Assembly (NCBI RefSeq): GCF_947568225.1
Contig: NZ_CANOOQ010000001.1
Location: 1,550,001 to 1,614,000, forward strand
Direction of reading: 5' to 3'
Source of the DNA: Faecalispora anaeroviscerum
Lineage (GTDB): Bacteria > Bacillota > Clostridia > Oscillospirales > Acutalibacteraceae
DNA length: 64,000 bases
The stretch's first letter is position 1; each line of letters opens with the position of its first letter. A model generated the notes under the pieces. It was not told the DNA's origin and made no database searches. It saw only the letters and a list, made by a program, of their open reading frames with translations. A program made the position numbers and the translations under genes. This document shows positions 34,002 to 43,841 of this stretch, one piece after another.

Positions 34002-35453
34002 TTACAGCCGCTGAATCGGCATACAGTAGCTTTGCGGCTTGTGATCGATCATGTCCTGCGGAATTTCCGTCGGATAACTCCCGGAGAAGCACGCGTCGCA
34101 GTAGCCGGAACACCTGCCCTTGAGCATATGGGGCAAACTGTCCAGCGATAAAAAGGCCAGCGAATCCGCAAAATTCATCTCGGCAATTTCCTCCACGGTG
34201 TGCTGAACAGCGATCAGCTCATCCTTGGTGGGAATATCCGTACCGTAGTAGCAGGGCCACAGAAATGGCGGCGAACTGATGCGAAGGTGAACCTCTTTGG
34301 CGCCGGCATCCTTCAGCATCGAAACAATGCGCCCACTGGTGGTGCCGCGCACAATGGAGTCGTCGAGAAGCACGACACGCTTGCCTCGCACCTCGCTTTC
34401 CAGCGCGTTGAGCTTAATGCGAACACTGCGCTCGCGCTCGAGCTGCGTGGGCTTAATAAAGGTGCGGCCAATATAGGAATTCTTAACGATGCCCTTCTGA
34501 TACGGAATACCGGATTCCTCGCTGTACCCGATGGCGGCGTCTATGCCGGATTCCGGCACGCCGATCACTACGTCGGCATCCACAGGGCTTTGGCGCGCCA
34601 GCAGACGCCCCGCCTCTTTCCGGGCCTCATACACACCGAGACCGTCGATTTTGCTGTCGGTGCGCGCAAAGTAAATATACTCGAACACACACAGCGAATG
34701 CTTGGCGGGAGCTTTATTGTACAGGTATTTCAGCCCGCTGGGGCCGGCGGCAATCAACTCGCCCGGCTGAACGTCACGCACAAATTCCGCACCTGCCGCG
34801 TCCAGTGCGCAGCTTTCAGAAGCAAACACAATATCCTCGCCGATTTTGCCCATGCACAGCGGGCGGAACCCATTGGGGTCGCGCACCGCAATCAGCTTCT
34901 GGGGGCTCATAACCAGCAGCGAGAACGAGCCCTCAATCTTCTGCATGGCACGGAACACGGCCTCCTCAATGGAGGCCGCACCGACCCGCTCCCGGGCAAT
35001 CATATACGCGATTACCTCAGAATCGATGGTGGTTTGAAAAATACAACCGTTTTTCTCCAGCTCGCGGCGCAGGGCGTGGGCATTGGTCAAATTGCCGTTG
35101 TGGGCAATTGCCAGCGTGCCCTTGATATAGCGCATCACAAGCGGCTGAGCATTTTCACGCACACTGTCGCCCGAAGTAGAATACCGTACATGAGAAAGGG
35201 CGATTTGCCCGTTCAGCCGATTCAGAATCGAGTCGCTGAACACTTCGGACACCAGCCCCATATCTTTGAAATAAGAAATCACACCGCAGTCGTTTACCGC
35301 GATGCCGCAGCTCTCCTGCCCCCGGTGCTGCAGCGCCAAAAGGCCGTTATAGCATGCGTAAGCGGGCGGAATTTCTTTTCCGGTTTTACTGTAAATTCCG
35401 AATACCCCGCATTCCTCATGGGGCTTCCAGGAGGTATCTTCAAAATTCGTCAA
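34002..35453 (-). CDS. purF: Amidophosphoribosyltransferase
   Basis: 483 residues from a TTG at 35453 that has GAGGAG nine bases upstream; another TTG at 35507 lies within purC and lacks a good site. It commits PRPP to purine synthesis. About 14 residues precede the catalytic Cys in EECGVFG, a propeptide that must be removed, as in Bacillus PurF. Cysteines in WPCYYGTD and in CSGYCDAC near the end match the [4Fe-4S]-type enzymes of Firmicutes. The PRPP loop reads VVLLDDSIVRGTTS. Confidence 0.95.
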   Translation of the reverse strand: MTNFEDTSWKPHEECGVFGIYSKTGKEIPPAYACYNGLLALQHRGQESCGIAVNDCGVISYFKDMGLVSEVFSDSILNRLNGQIALSHVRYSTSGDSVRENAQPLVMRYIKGTLAIAHNGNLTNAHALRRELEKNGCIFQTTIDSEVIAYMIARERVGAASIEEAVFRAMQKIEGSFSLLVMSPQKLIAVRDPNGFRPLCMGKIGEDIVFASESCALDAAGAEFVRDVQPGELIAAGPSGLKYLYNKAPAKHSLCVFEYIYFARTDSKIDGLGVYEARKEAGRLLARQSPVDADVVIGVPESGIDAAIGYSEESGIPYQKGIVKNSYIGRTFIKPTQLERERSVRIKLNALESEVRGKRVVLLDDSIVRGTTSGRIVSMLKDAGAKEVHLRISSPPFLWPCYYGTDIPTKDELIAVQHTVEEIAEMNFADSLAFLSLDSLPHMLKGRCSGYCDACFSGSYPTEIPQDMIDHKPQSYCMPIQRL

Positions 35454-35496
35454 CGAATTCAACTCCTCATCAGTCTTAACACAAGTATTGAAAGAA

Positions 35497-36201
35497 TTAC
35501 AGGCCAATGCGCTTCATCACTTCGGCATAAGCTTCTTCTACACCGCCCAGGTCACGGCGGAAACGATCCTTATCGAGCTTTTCATGGGTATGAATATCCC
35601 AGAAGCGGCAGGTATCGGGAGAAATCTCGTCCGCCAGTATAATTTTGCCGTCGCAGCGGCCAAATTCCAGCTTGAAATCGATCAGCTCAATATTGACCGA
35701 GCGGAAAAATTCACACATCAGTTCATTGATGTGCAGAGCCATCTCACTGATGGTATCAACTTCTTCTTTGGTGGCAAAATCAGCCGCCAGAATGTGGTAT
35801 TCGTTCACCATCGGGTCGCCGAGCTCGTCGTTCTTATAACAGAATTCGAGCACGGGGGTACGCATGGGAGTGCCCTCTTCCAGGCCAAGGCGTTTGGCAA
35901 GGCTGCCGGCCGCCTTATTGCGAACGATCACCTCAAGCGGAACGATCTCTACCTTCTTCACCAGCGTTTCACGGTCGCTCAGCTCTTTTACAAAGTGAGT
36001 GGGGATGCCGTCTTTTTCCAGCATTTGGAACATGAAATTAGACATACGGTTATTGACCACGCCCTTGCCCACAATGGTGCCCTTTTTCAGGCCATTAAAT
36101 GCAGTGGCGTCGTCTTTATAATCCACAATGTAGCAAGTGGGATCCTCAGTAGCGTAAACTCTCTTTGCTTTTCCCTCGTACAGTAATTTCCCTTTTTGCA
36201 T
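35497..36201 (-). CDS. purC: Phosphoribosylaminoimidazole-succinocarboxamide synthase (SAICAR synthetase)
   Basis: 234 residues. It joins CAIR and aspartate using ATP. The start MQKGKLLYEGKAKRVYAT is typical; GGGGG precedes the ATG at 36201. The conserved EVIVRNKAAGSL and LADEISPDTCRFWD segments are present. It is the first pur gene of the run purC-purF-purB-purA; its 408-base upstream region holds tandem structured repeats rather than an obvious promoter or purine riboswitch. Confidence 0.96.
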   Translation of the reverse strand: MQKGKLLYEGKAKRVYATEDPTCYIVDYKDDATAFNGLKKGTIVGKGVVNNRMSNFMFQMLEKDGIPTHFVKELSDRETLVKKVEIVPLEVIVRNKAAGSLAKRLGLEEGTPMRTPVLEFCYKNDELGDPMVNEYHILAADFATKEEVDTISEMALHINELMCEFFRSVNIELIDFKLEFGRCDGKIILADEISPDTCRFWDIHTHEKLDKDRFRRDLGGVEEAYAEVMKRIGL

Positions 36202-36313
36202 GATTCTTTCCCCCTGTTTTGTTTCAATCGGTGGGCCTTTTGAAAAGACCCGCGCCGGTTCGGTGATGATTGATCCGCCGGGCAAGGCTGCCCGCGGGCG
36301 AACAGATTTATAA
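36202..36313. other. Upstream region of purC
   Basis: Before the repeats there is a GC-rich stretch with GGGC/GCCC hairpin potential (about 36280-36300). I see no consensus promoter or known riboswitch for purC here. Confidence 0.35.
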
Positions 36314-36615
36314 GAACCTCACGCCGTTACCGGCAGCAAAGCTGCCGACGGCTGAGAGAGCCTTGAAACTCGAAGCGGGACGATACTCGCAGCTTCTGGC
36401 GAGAATGCGTTGGATTCTCGTTATAACAACCTCACGCCGTTTCCGGCAGCAAAGCTGCCGACGGCTGAGAGAGCCTTGAAACTCGAAGCGGGATGATACC
36501 CGCAGCTTCTGGCGAGAATGCTTTGAATTCTCGTTATAACAACCTCACGCCGTTTCCGGCAGCAAAGCTGCCGACGGCTGAGAGAGCCTTGAAACTCCAA
36601 TACTTTTCGTTATAA
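36314..36615. repeat. Tandem structured repeats (about 114 bp, 2.6 copies) between carB and purC
   Basis: Units start at 36314, 36428 and 36541, each with AACCTCACGCCG. Each full unit can fold into a long hairpin (CTCA..GCCGT..CGGCAGC-AAA-GCTGCCG..ACGGC..TGAG), a GAAG-CGGG/CCCG-CTTC hairpin and a GAGAAT/ATTCTC hairpin, and ends with TTATAAC. The third unit stops after the first hairpin, next to the carB end. Copies differ at only a few bases. The function is unknown; they are not CRISPR (no spacers). Confidence 0.85.
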
Positions 36616-39600
36616 AAATACCAGGAAGGACGAAACCTTCGTGATATCTACAACGGAAAGGTTCGTGTCCTCTACGTGCTGCACGCAGCGCAGGAACGCG
36701 TTTGCGGTATCGAGCGAGGTCAGGCACGGAATACCGGCCTCTACCGTGTTGCGGCGAATCAGGAATCCATCGCGGCGATGCTCGGCGCCTTTGGAGGGCG
36801 TGTTAATTACAAGATCGATGGTGCCGGATAGGATCACGTCCAGAATGTCGGGTGTTTCTCCCCCCACCTTGTTCAGGCGCACATTCGTAATGCCGTTCTC
36901 GTTTAGATAGCGGGAGGTTCCCTCGGTGGAATAAATGGTCCAGCCGAGTTCCTTCAGCCCCTTGGCGATGGGCAGAACCTCTTCCTTGTCCTGATCCTTT
37001 ACGGTGATGATCACGTTGCCGTTGGTCAAAAGATGCATGCCGGCACCCTGGAACGCCTTGATCATGGCTTCTTCGAAGCTTCTGGCAATGCCGAGAACCT
37101 CGCCGGTGGATTTCATTTCCGGCCCCAGATTCACATCCGCGCCGTACAACTTTTCAAACGAGAATACAGGCATCTTGATGGCGATCAAGGCCTTGCTCGG
37201 CTGCAGGCCGTACTGATAGCCCATTTGCGGCAGCGTTTCACCGAAGAAGGTGCGCACCGCCAGGTGCACGATCGGGATGTCGGTAATTTTGCTGATATAA
37301 GGCACTGTTCTGGAGGAACGGGGATTCGCCTCAATAATATACACCTGCTCATCCTTGACGATAAACTGGATGTTTAACAGTCCCTTTACCTTCAGCGCCA
37401 ACGCCAGCTTGCGGGTGTAATCCACAATCGTGTCCTCCACCTGCTTCGAAAGGCTCTGCGCCGGGTAAACCGAGATACTGTCGCCGGAGTGAACGCCCGC
37501 GCGCTCCACGTGCTGCATAATACCGGGGATCACGGTGTCGATTCCGTCGCAGACGGCGTCGACCTCCACCTCGGTGCCCATCAGGTACTTGTCCACCAGA
37601 ATGGGGTGCTCCTGCGCGATGGTATTAATGATGCTGATCTGCTCGCGGATATCGTCATCACTATAAGCAATGTCCATCCCCTGGCCGCCCAGCACATAGG
37701 ACGGGCGAACCAGCACCGGGTAGCCCAGCTCGTGAGCCGCTTTCAGCGCCTCTTCGCAGGTAAACACCATGCGGCCCGCAGCATGCGGAATGCCACACTG
37801 TGCCAGAATCGCGTCGAACCGCTCGCGGTCTTCCGCTTCGTCAATGCTGTTAAAGCTGGTGCCAAGCAGCGGAACGCCCATTTTTTCAATGGCACCCGCC
37901 AGCTTGATGGCAGTCTGACCGCCGAACTGTACCACAGCTCCGTCGGGCTTTTCCAGTTCTACAATATGCCAAACGTCCTCCGGAGTCAAGGGCTCGAAGT
38001 ACAGTTTATCGGCAATATCGAAATCCGTGCTGACCGTTTCGGGGTTATTGTTCACAATAATGGTCTCAAAGCCCAGCTTTTTCAGCGCCCACACACTGTG
38101 GACGGAGCAGAAGTCAAACTCAATGCCCTGACCGATGCGGATGGGGCCGGAACCAATTACCATAATCTTTTTGCGGCCGCTTTCTGCGTGCAGCTCGTTT
38201 TCGTCGCCATAGCTCGAATAATAGTACGGCGTTTCGGCCTCGAACTCCGCGGCGCAGGTATCAACCATTTTATAAACCGGGCGGATTTCCCACTGTTGTT
38301 TCAGCTCGCGAATTTCCTCAATACTGATACCGGAAAACTTCGCGACTGTTTCATCCAGGAAGCCGAACGACTTGGCCTTCCGAAGCAATTCCTTGCTCAT
38401 CGGCTCATTTGCAAGGCGTTTTTCCACAGCAATAATAGACTGAAGCTTCTGTAAAAACCAGCGGTCTATCTTCGTTACACTGTGGATTTTTTCCATCGCG
38501 AAGCCGCGGCGCAGCGCTTCTGCCACCGCAAACAGGCGGCGGTCATCCACCGCGTGGATGCGCTCGGAAACATCCAGATCTGAAATGCCGTCAAGCTCCG
38601 CGTCGGTCAGATCATACATATTCTGCTCCAAACAGCGAATGGCTTTCATCAGAGCCGCCTCAAAGGTGGGGGCGATGCCCATCACCTCGCCGGTAGCCTT
38701 CATCTGTGTGCCAAGGCTGCGGCGGGCGTGAACGAATTTATCAAACGGCCACTTCGGAATTTTCACAACGCAGTAATCGAGCGTCGGCTCAAAGCAGGCG
38801 TAGGTTTTTTTCGTAATCGCGTTCTGAATCTCGTCGAGCGTATAGCCAAGCGCAATTTTAGAGGCAACCTTCGCAATCGGGTAGCCCGTCGCTTTCGAGG
38901 CCAGCGCGGAGGAACGGCTGACGCGGGGGTTCACCTCGATGACACAGTATTCAAAGCTTTCGGGGTTCAGCGCAAACTGCACATTGCAGCCGCCCTCCAC
39001 CCTCAGCTCGTTGATAATGGCAATCGACGCGCTGCGCAGCATCTGGATTTCTTTATCCGCCAAAGTCTGGCAGGGCGCGACGACGATGGAATCGCCGGTA
39101 TGAACGCCAACAGGGTCAAAGTTTTCCATATTGCAGACGGTAATGCAGTTGCCGTTGCCGTCGCGGATCACCTCGTACTCGATTTCCTTCCAGCCGGAGA
39201 TGCAGCGCTCAATGAGTACCTGATTCACACGGCTGCGGTGCAGGCCCATAGAGGCAATCGCGTGGAGCTGCTCTTCGGTATAGGCGATGCCGCCGCCGCT
39301 GCCGCCGAGCGTGTACGCGGGGCGCACCACTACGGGGTAGCCGATGCGCTTTGCGATCAGCAGGCTGTCCTCCACTGTTTCGGCGATTTCGCTTTCTGCG
39401 CAGGGCTGCTGAATGCGGGCCATGGCTTCCTTGAACAGCTCGCGATCCTCCGCCATGCGGATGGTGTCGGCATTGGTACCGATCATTTTGACGTTATGCT
39501 CCACCAGAAAGCCGGATTCCTCCAGCTCTACCGCAAGGTTCAGCGCGTTCTGACCGCCAAGGGTAGGCAGAACACTGTCGGGCCGTTCCTTCAGAATCAC

Positions 39601-39828
39601 CTTTTTCAAGGTGTCAATGGTCAGCGGCTCGATATAGACCTTGTCGGCGATTTCTCCATCCGTCATGATCGTCGCGGGGTTGGAATTGACGAGGATAACC
39701 TCAACGCCTTCCTCTCGCAGAGCACGGCAGGCCTGTGTGCCCGCATAGTCGAACTCGGCGGCCTGACCGATCACGATCGGGCCGGAACCGATAATTAGTA
39801 CCTTCTGAATGCTGTCAAGCTTGCTCAT
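36610..39828 (-). CDS. carB: Carbamoyl-phosphate synthase large subunit
   Basis: 1072 residues. It makes carbamoyl-phosphate for arginine and pyrimidines from bicarbonate, ammonia from CarA and two ATP. Two homologous ATP-grasp halves are visible: VLIIGSGPIVIGQAAEFDYAG at the N-terminus and MVIGSGPIRIGQGIEFD near residue 553, each followed by VRPAYTLGG or VRPSYVLGG and an EVNPR or EANPR site. The C-terminal allosteric MGS-like domain starts about 935. The ATG overlaps the carA stop (ATGA) and has GGAGGGGG upstream. Length is normal. Confidence 0.97.
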   Translation of the reverse strand: MSKLDSIQKVLIIGSGPIVIGQAAEFDYAGTQACRALREEGVEVILVNSNPATIMTDGEIADKVYIEPLTIDTLKKVILKERPDSVLPTLGGQNALNLAVELEESGFLVEHNVKMIGTNADTIRMAEDRELFKEAMARIQQPCAESEIAETVEDSLLIAKRIGYPVVVRPAYTLGGSGGGIAYTEEQLHAIASMGLHRSRVNQVLIERCISGWKEIEYEVIRDGNGNCITVCNMENFDPVGVHTGDSIVVAPCQTLADKEIQMLRSASIAIINELRVEGGCNVQFALNPESFEYCVIEVNPRVSRSSALASKATGYPIAKVASKIALGYTLDEIQNAITKKTYACFEPTLDYCVVKIPKWPFDKFVHARRSLGTQMKATGEVMGIAPTFEAALMKAIRCLEQNMYDLTDAELDGISDLDVSERIHAVDDRRLFAVAEALRRGFAMEKIHSVTKIDRWFLQKLQSIIAVEKRLANEPMSKELLRKAKSFGFLDETVAKFSGISIEEIRELKQQWEIRPVYKMVDTCAAEFEAETPYYYSSYGDENELHAESGRKKIMVIGSGPIRIGQGIEFDFCSVHSVWALKKLGFETIIVNNNPETVSTDFDIADKLYFEPLTPEDVWHIVELEKPDGAVVQFGGQTAIKLAGAIEKMGVPLLGTSFNSIDEAEDRERFDAILAQCGIPHAAGRMVFTCEEALKAAHELGYPVLVRPSYVLGGQGMDIAYSDDDIREQISIINTIAQEHPILVDKYLMGTEVEVDAVCDGIDTVIPGIMQHVERAGVHSGDSISVYPAQSLSKQVEDTIVDYTRKLALALKVKGLLNIQFIVKDEQVYIIEANPRSSRTVPYISKITDIPIVHLAVRTFFGETLPQMGYQYGLQPSKALIAIKMPVFSFEKLYGADVNLGPEMKSTGEVLGIARSFEEAMIKAFQGAGMHLLTNGNVIITVKDQDKEEVLPIAKGLKELGWTIYSTEGTSRYLNENGITNVRLNKVGGETPDILDVILSGTIDLVINTPSKGAEHRRDGFLIRRNTVEAGIPCLTSLDTANAFLRCVQHVEDTNLSVVDITKVSSFLVFL

Positions 39829-40901
39829 ACGCGGCCCCCTCCCATCAAATCCATAAATCTGTCGAATAAAAAGCCTGTGTCGAGCGGGCCGGAGCAGGCC
39901 TCCGGATGGAACTGCACAGAGAACACGCGGCCGTTCTTATAGTCAAGGCCCTCCACGCTCTGGTCGTTCATGCTCACATAGCTGACCTCGGCAACGGAAG
40001 AATCAATTGTGCCCGCGTCTACCACATAGCCGTGATTCTGCGAGGTAATATATACGCGGTTGGTCTTCAGCTCTTTGACCGGATGGTTGATGCCGCGGTG
40101 GCCGTATTTGAGCTTGTACGTATTTGCGCCCTGCGCAAGCGCCATCAGCTGGTGCCCCATACAGATAGCGAAGGTGGGGATACCACTCTGGTAAACGCGG
40201 CGCAGCTCCGCCACCTCTTTTACGCAGGCCTGCGGATCCCCGGGGCCGTTGGAAAGCATCACACCGTCCGGATTCCACGCCTTGATTTCTTCCAAAGACG
40301 CGTCATTCGGGAAGCGGCGCACGGTGCAGCCGCGGCGGGTGAGCGAGCGAATGATATTCTGCTTGGTTCCATAATCAAGCAGCGCCACCTTGACCGAACC
40401 ATTGCCATAATCGCGCGGTTCTCTGGTACTCACCAGTGAAACGCCGTTCGGCACAACATGCGCGGCAATTTTGCGCTTCATTTCCTCACGGTCGATTGAA
40501 TCGCCGAAGCAGATCATGCCACGCATCGTACCGCTCTCCCGCAGGCAGCGGGTGAGCGCACGGGTGTCAATCCCGCTGATTCCGGGAATTCGGTTGTTTT
40601 TCAAGTATCCGTCCAGATCGATATCACAGCGAAAATTGCTGGCGATCCCGGAAACAGAGTGAACGATAAACGCTTCCACCCAGGGGTGATCGGCCTCCGC
40701 GTCCTCATAGCAGATTCCGTAGTTTCCGATCATGGGGTAAGTCATCACAACACCCTGGCCTGCATAGCTGGGGTCTGTAAGCAGCTCGGTGTACCCGCAC
40801 ATTGCGCTGTTAAATACTACCTCACACAGCACATCGCGGGGCTCTCCAAAGCCCTGACCCTCAAAGGTCATCCCGTTTTCTAACAGTAATAATGCTTTCA
40901 C
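39825..40901 (-). CDS. carA: Carbamoyl-phosphate synthase small subunit (glutamine amidotransferase)
   Basis: 358 residues from a GTG at 40901 with GGTGGG upstream; the frame runs on further upstream but without a ribosome site or family match. CarA hydrolyses glutamine and passes ammonia to CarB. The N-terminal CPSase domain has NSAMCGYTELLTDPSY, and the class I amidotransferase has FAICMGHQ with the nucleophilic Cys and FHPEACSGP with the catalytic His-Glu. Overlap with carB shows coupled translation. Confidence 0.96.
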   Translation of the reverse strand: MKALLLLENGMTFEGQGFGEPRDVLCEVVFNSAMCGYTELLTDPSYAGQGVVMTYPMIGNYGICYEDAEADHPWVEAFIVHSVSGIASNFRCDIDLDGYLKNNRIPGISGIDTRALTRCLRESGTMRGMICFGDSIDREEMKRKIAAHVVPNGVSLVSTREPRDYGNGSVKVALLDYGTKQNIIRSLTRRGCTVRRFPNDASLEEIKAWNPDGVMLSNGPGDPQACVKEVAELRRVYQSGIPTFAICMGHQLMALAQGANTYKLKYGHRGINHPVKELKTNRVYITSQNHGYVVDAGTIDSSVAEVSYVSMNDQSVEGLDYKNGRVFSVQFHPEACSGPLDTGFLFDRFMDLMGGGRV

Positions 40902-41107
40902 GCTAAACCCACCATTTCTTCGCGCCGCTAATTTACGGTCACTGCGGCAGCGCGCGACTTGCCACAGCACGGGGAAAGGTCCCGGCTTGTTGTCGGCGGC
41001 CAAACCCCGCCGGTAAGCCCTGCTGCCGGAGCCTTTTCCATGGCTGCCCGGCAGTCAAAAGATTGGGCCGATCCGGCGGCAGGGCCGCTGTTTCGTCAAT
41101 TGGAAGG

Positions 41108-42328
41108 TTAGGCCTTAAAGGACTCAATGATTCTTGCCACGGCCTTTTCCGTATTCTCTTTCGTGTTAAAGGAGGTCAGGCGGAAATATCCCTCTCCGTT
41201 CAGACCGAAGCCGGAACCAGGAGTGCCAACCACGCCTGTTTTTTGCAGCAGCAGGTCGAAGAATTCCCATGAGGTGAGGCCGCCCGGCGTTTTGAGCCAA
41301 ATGTACGGGGAATCCACCCCGCCGTATACCTCAAATCCGGCAGCGGCAAGGCCTTCGCGAATGATCTTCGCGTTGTTCTGGTAATAAGCGATATTCTCGC
41401 GAATCTGCTTTGCGCCCTCTTCCGAATACACAGCCTCTGCCGCGCGCTGAATCACATAGGGAACGCCGTTCATTTTCGTTGACTGGCGGCGGCTCCACAG
41501 ACGGTTGAGAGAAGCGCCGTCAAATTCGAGCTGCTTCGGCACAACGGTAAAGGCGCAGCGGGTACCGGTAAAGCCGGCTGTCTTGGAGAAGCTACGGAAT
41601 TCGATCGCGCAGGTCTTGGCACCCTCAATCTCGTAAATGCTGTGCGGCATATCGGGAGTGGTGATAAACGCCTCATAAGCGGCGTCAAAAAGGATGAGCG
41701 ACTTGTTTTCGTTGGCGTAATCCACCCATTTTTTCAGCTCTTCCTTGCTGATACCCACGCCGGAGGGGTTATTCGGGAAGCAAAGGTAGATCAAATCCAC
41801 CGGCTCCTTCGGCAGGTCGGGCAAGAAATTCTTTTCCTTTACGCAGGGCATATATACAATACGGCTCCAGCCCTTGCCCTCCACGAACTCACCGGCACGC
41901 CCGGCCATCACATTGGTATCCACATACACGGGGTAAACCGGGTCGCACACAGCCACAACGTTGTCCTGGCCGAAAATATCGCCAATATTGCCGGTATCGC
42001 ACTTCGCGCCGTCGCTGACGAAAATCTCGTCGATGTCGATCTGAACGCCGTGCTTTTTAAAGTCATTGTCAGAAATTGCCTGACGAAGGAATTCATAGCC
42101 GCATTCCGGGCCGTAGCCGCGGAAGGACTCCATCTTCCCCATCTCATCGGAGGCCTTCTTCATGGCCTCTACCACTGCCTGCGGCAGCGGAAGCGTTACG
42201 TCTCCGATTCCAAGGCGGATAATCGGACGATCGGGATTGTTTTTCACAAATTCATTCACTCTCTTTGCAATGTCTACAAAGAGGTAACTGGGGGGAAGCT
42301 TGACAAAATTCGAATTGACCTTCAGCAT
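41108..42328 (-). CDS. dapL: LL-diaminopimelate aminotransferase
   Basis: 406 residues. It converts tetrahydrodipicolinate directly to LL-diaminopimelate with glutamate, bypassing the acyl-DAP branches. The start MLKVNSNFVKLPPSYLF and the segment RLGIGDVTLPLP are hallmarks of DapL rather than other class I aminotransferases; the PLP lysine is in FRSFSKTAGFTGTRC. GGAG lies eight bases before the ATG at 42328. It follows dapF by 40 bases, so the two last DAP steps are made together. Confidence 0.95.
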   Translation of the reverse strand: MLKVNSNFVKLPPSYLFVDIAKRVNEFVKNNPDRPIIRLGIGDVTLPLPQAVVEAMKKASDEMGKMESFRGYGPECGYEFLRQAISDNDFKKHGVQIDIDEIFVSDGAKCDTGNIGDIFGQDNVVAVCDPVYPVYVDTNVMAGRAGEFVEGKGWSRIVYMPCVKEKNFLPDLPKEPVDLIYLCFPNNPSGVGISKEELKKWVDYANENKSLILFDAAYEAFITTPDMPHSIYEIEGAKTCAIEFRSFSKTAGFTGTRCAFTVVPKQLEFDGASLNRLWSRRQSTKMNGVPYVIQRAAEAVYSEEGAKQIRENIAYYQNNAKIIREGLAAAGFEVYGGVDSPYIWLKTPGGLTSWEFFDLLLQKTGVVGTPGSGFGLNGEGYFRLTSFNTKENTEKAVARIIESFKA

Positions 42329-42368
42329 AGTACAATCTCCTTTGTTTTTATCTTCATTCTGGGCAGTC

Positions 42369-43202
42369 TCAATCGATCTGCCCGTCAAATACAAATTCTG
42401 CGGGACCCTGCATAAAAACCTCGTCGGTTTCTTCCTCCCAACGGATGTTCAGGTCGCCGCCCTTTAGATGTACAAGTACCTGCCGGCCAGTTTTGCCGCC
42501 CAGCGCGCAGGAAACCGCCACAGCGCACGCGCCGGTGCCGCAGGCCCAGGTTTCACCGGAGCCGCGCTCCCACACGCGCATTTTCACCTCATTCTCACCA
42601 ATCATCTGCACGAACTCTGTGTTAACGCGCTGCGGGAACATGTGGTGAAATTCAAACGACGGGCCGATGGATTCCAGCGCAATCGCATCCACATCCTCCA
42701 CAAAAACAACACAGTGAGGATTGCCCATCGAAACGCAGGTAACGCGATACTCCTTACCGGCGATTTCCACCGGGTGATCGATCACCTGCTCGGTTTCAAA
42801 CAGTGTGGGGATTTTCGGCGCGGAAAGCTCTGGCTTGCCCATATTAACCGTAACGCTGGTGACATGGTCGTTTTCGTCCACTGTCAAAAACAGCGTTTTT
42901 ACGCCGCTCTGGGTGTCTACCGTAAGGGTCTTTTTCCTCGCGATGCCCCGCTCGTAGGCGTACTTGCCTACACAGCGGATGCCGTTGCCGCACATCATGG
43001 CGCGGGAGCCGTCCGCGTTGTAAATATCCATCGAGCAATCCGCTTTATCGCTTGGGCCGATCAGGATGATCCCGTCTGAACCCACCCCAAAATGCCTGTC
43101 GCTAAGCCGGATCGACAGCGCGGCCGGGTCTGTTACAGGCTCTTCAAAACAATTGAAATATAAATAGTCATTTCCGATGCCTTGCATCTTCGTAAATTTC
43201 AA
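42369..43202 (-). CDS. dapF: Diaminopimelate epimerase
   Basis: 277 residues, starting at a TTG with GGAGGAG upstream and giving MKFTKMQGIGNDYLYF, the usual N-terminus. It interconverts LL- and meso-diaminopimelate. The two catalytic cysteines are in MMCGNGIRC and in ETWACGTGACA. It acts directly on the DapL product. It lies 65 bases after the ANTAR gene on the same strand. Confidence 0.96.
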   Translation of the reverse strand: MKFTKMQGIGNDYLYFNCFEEPVTDPAALSIRLSDRHFGVGSDGIILIGPSDKADCSMDIYNADGSRAMMCGNGIRCVGKYAYERGIARKKTLTVDTQSGVKTLFLTVDENDHVTSVTVNMGKPELSAPKIPTLFETEQVIDHPVEIAGKEYRVTCVSMGNPHCVVFVEDVDAIALESIGPSFEFHHMFPQRVNTEFVQMIGENEVKMRVWERGSGETWACGTGACAVAVSCALGGKTGRQVLVHLKGGDLNIRWEEETDEVFMQGPAEFVFDGQID

Positions 43203-43267
43203 TCTTCACTCCTCCTTCTAAAAACATCCCATCTATCTGAAACGCTGAGCTAAGCATGGGGTTTGCG

Positions 43268-43798
43268 CTAAAACAATTCCAGCACGATGGCCGCCACCTC
43301 GATCAGTCGCTTGCCGGTATCCATGCTTTTTTTTTGCAAAAAGCGGTGTGCCTGTGCCTCGGTAAAATAATTGCGCTCCATTAACAGCTGTTTGGCGCGC
43401 TGATGAAGCTCCTTCGGATCTTCCTCAAAATTTCTACGGGCGGGAACCCCCGGCTCCGCCAGATTGAGGAGCATGTTGACCGACGCGGTCAGATCTGGCT
43501 TACCCAGCGGCGACATCAGGCAGGCAGAGTCCAGGTCTGCGGCCATTTCTGCCTGATGAGGCTTTACGATAAACAGAAAATCGTAGTTTGGCGCCATCTG
43601 GGGAAGCTCCCACGCCGTAACGTCCTGCAGGTCCAGAGTACACACCACAACCCCGCCGCGATAGTGGTAGCTGGTCATTTCCAGCAGCTGAGCGCCGGTG
43701 GTACAAATGCCGTACACCAGCACACCCCCGGTTTTCAGCACTGCGCCGATTCGTCGGGCAGAATCCTTATTTGCATTTGCAACGATCACACTGCCCAT
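43268..43798 (-). CDS. ANTAR-domain RNA-binding antiterminator-type regulator
   Basis: 176 residues. The first about 110 residues look like a degenerate receiver domain; I cannot see the complete phospho-acceptor acidic pocket. The C-terminal about 60 residues are an ANTAR domain: KELHQRAKQLLMERNYFTEA followed by AHRFLQKKSMDTGKRLIEVA. ANTAR proteins bind paired hairpins in leader RNA and prevent termination, often at nitrogen genes. It lies 43 bases after glnA, whose leader has an intrinsic terminator. No partner kinase is in the window. Confidence 0.88.
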   Translation of the reverse strand: MGSVIVANANKDSARRIGAVLKTGGVLVYGICTTGAQLLEMTSYHYRGGVVVCTLDLQDVTAWELPQMAPNYDFLFIVKPHQAEMAADLDSACLMSPLGKPDLTASVNMLLNLAEPGVPARRNFEEDPKELHQRAKQLLMERNYFTEAQAHRFLQKKSMDTGKRLIEVAAIVLELF

Positions 43799-43841
43799 TC
43801 ATGGTCACACCCCCGTCGGAGAATCAAAACCCTTGCGGCTC

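Noticed and set aside
36314..36540. TPP riboswitch in the tandem repeats (CTGAGA, TTGAAAC, GATACCCGC)
   Set aside because: The pairing needed for the TPP core (GGGG with CCCU, and AACCUGAU) is missing; the CTGAG is better explained as the arm of a long simple hairpin, and no thiamine gene is near.
36314..36615. CRISPR array
   Set aside because: Units are about 114 bp, contiguous and without spacers; no cas genes.
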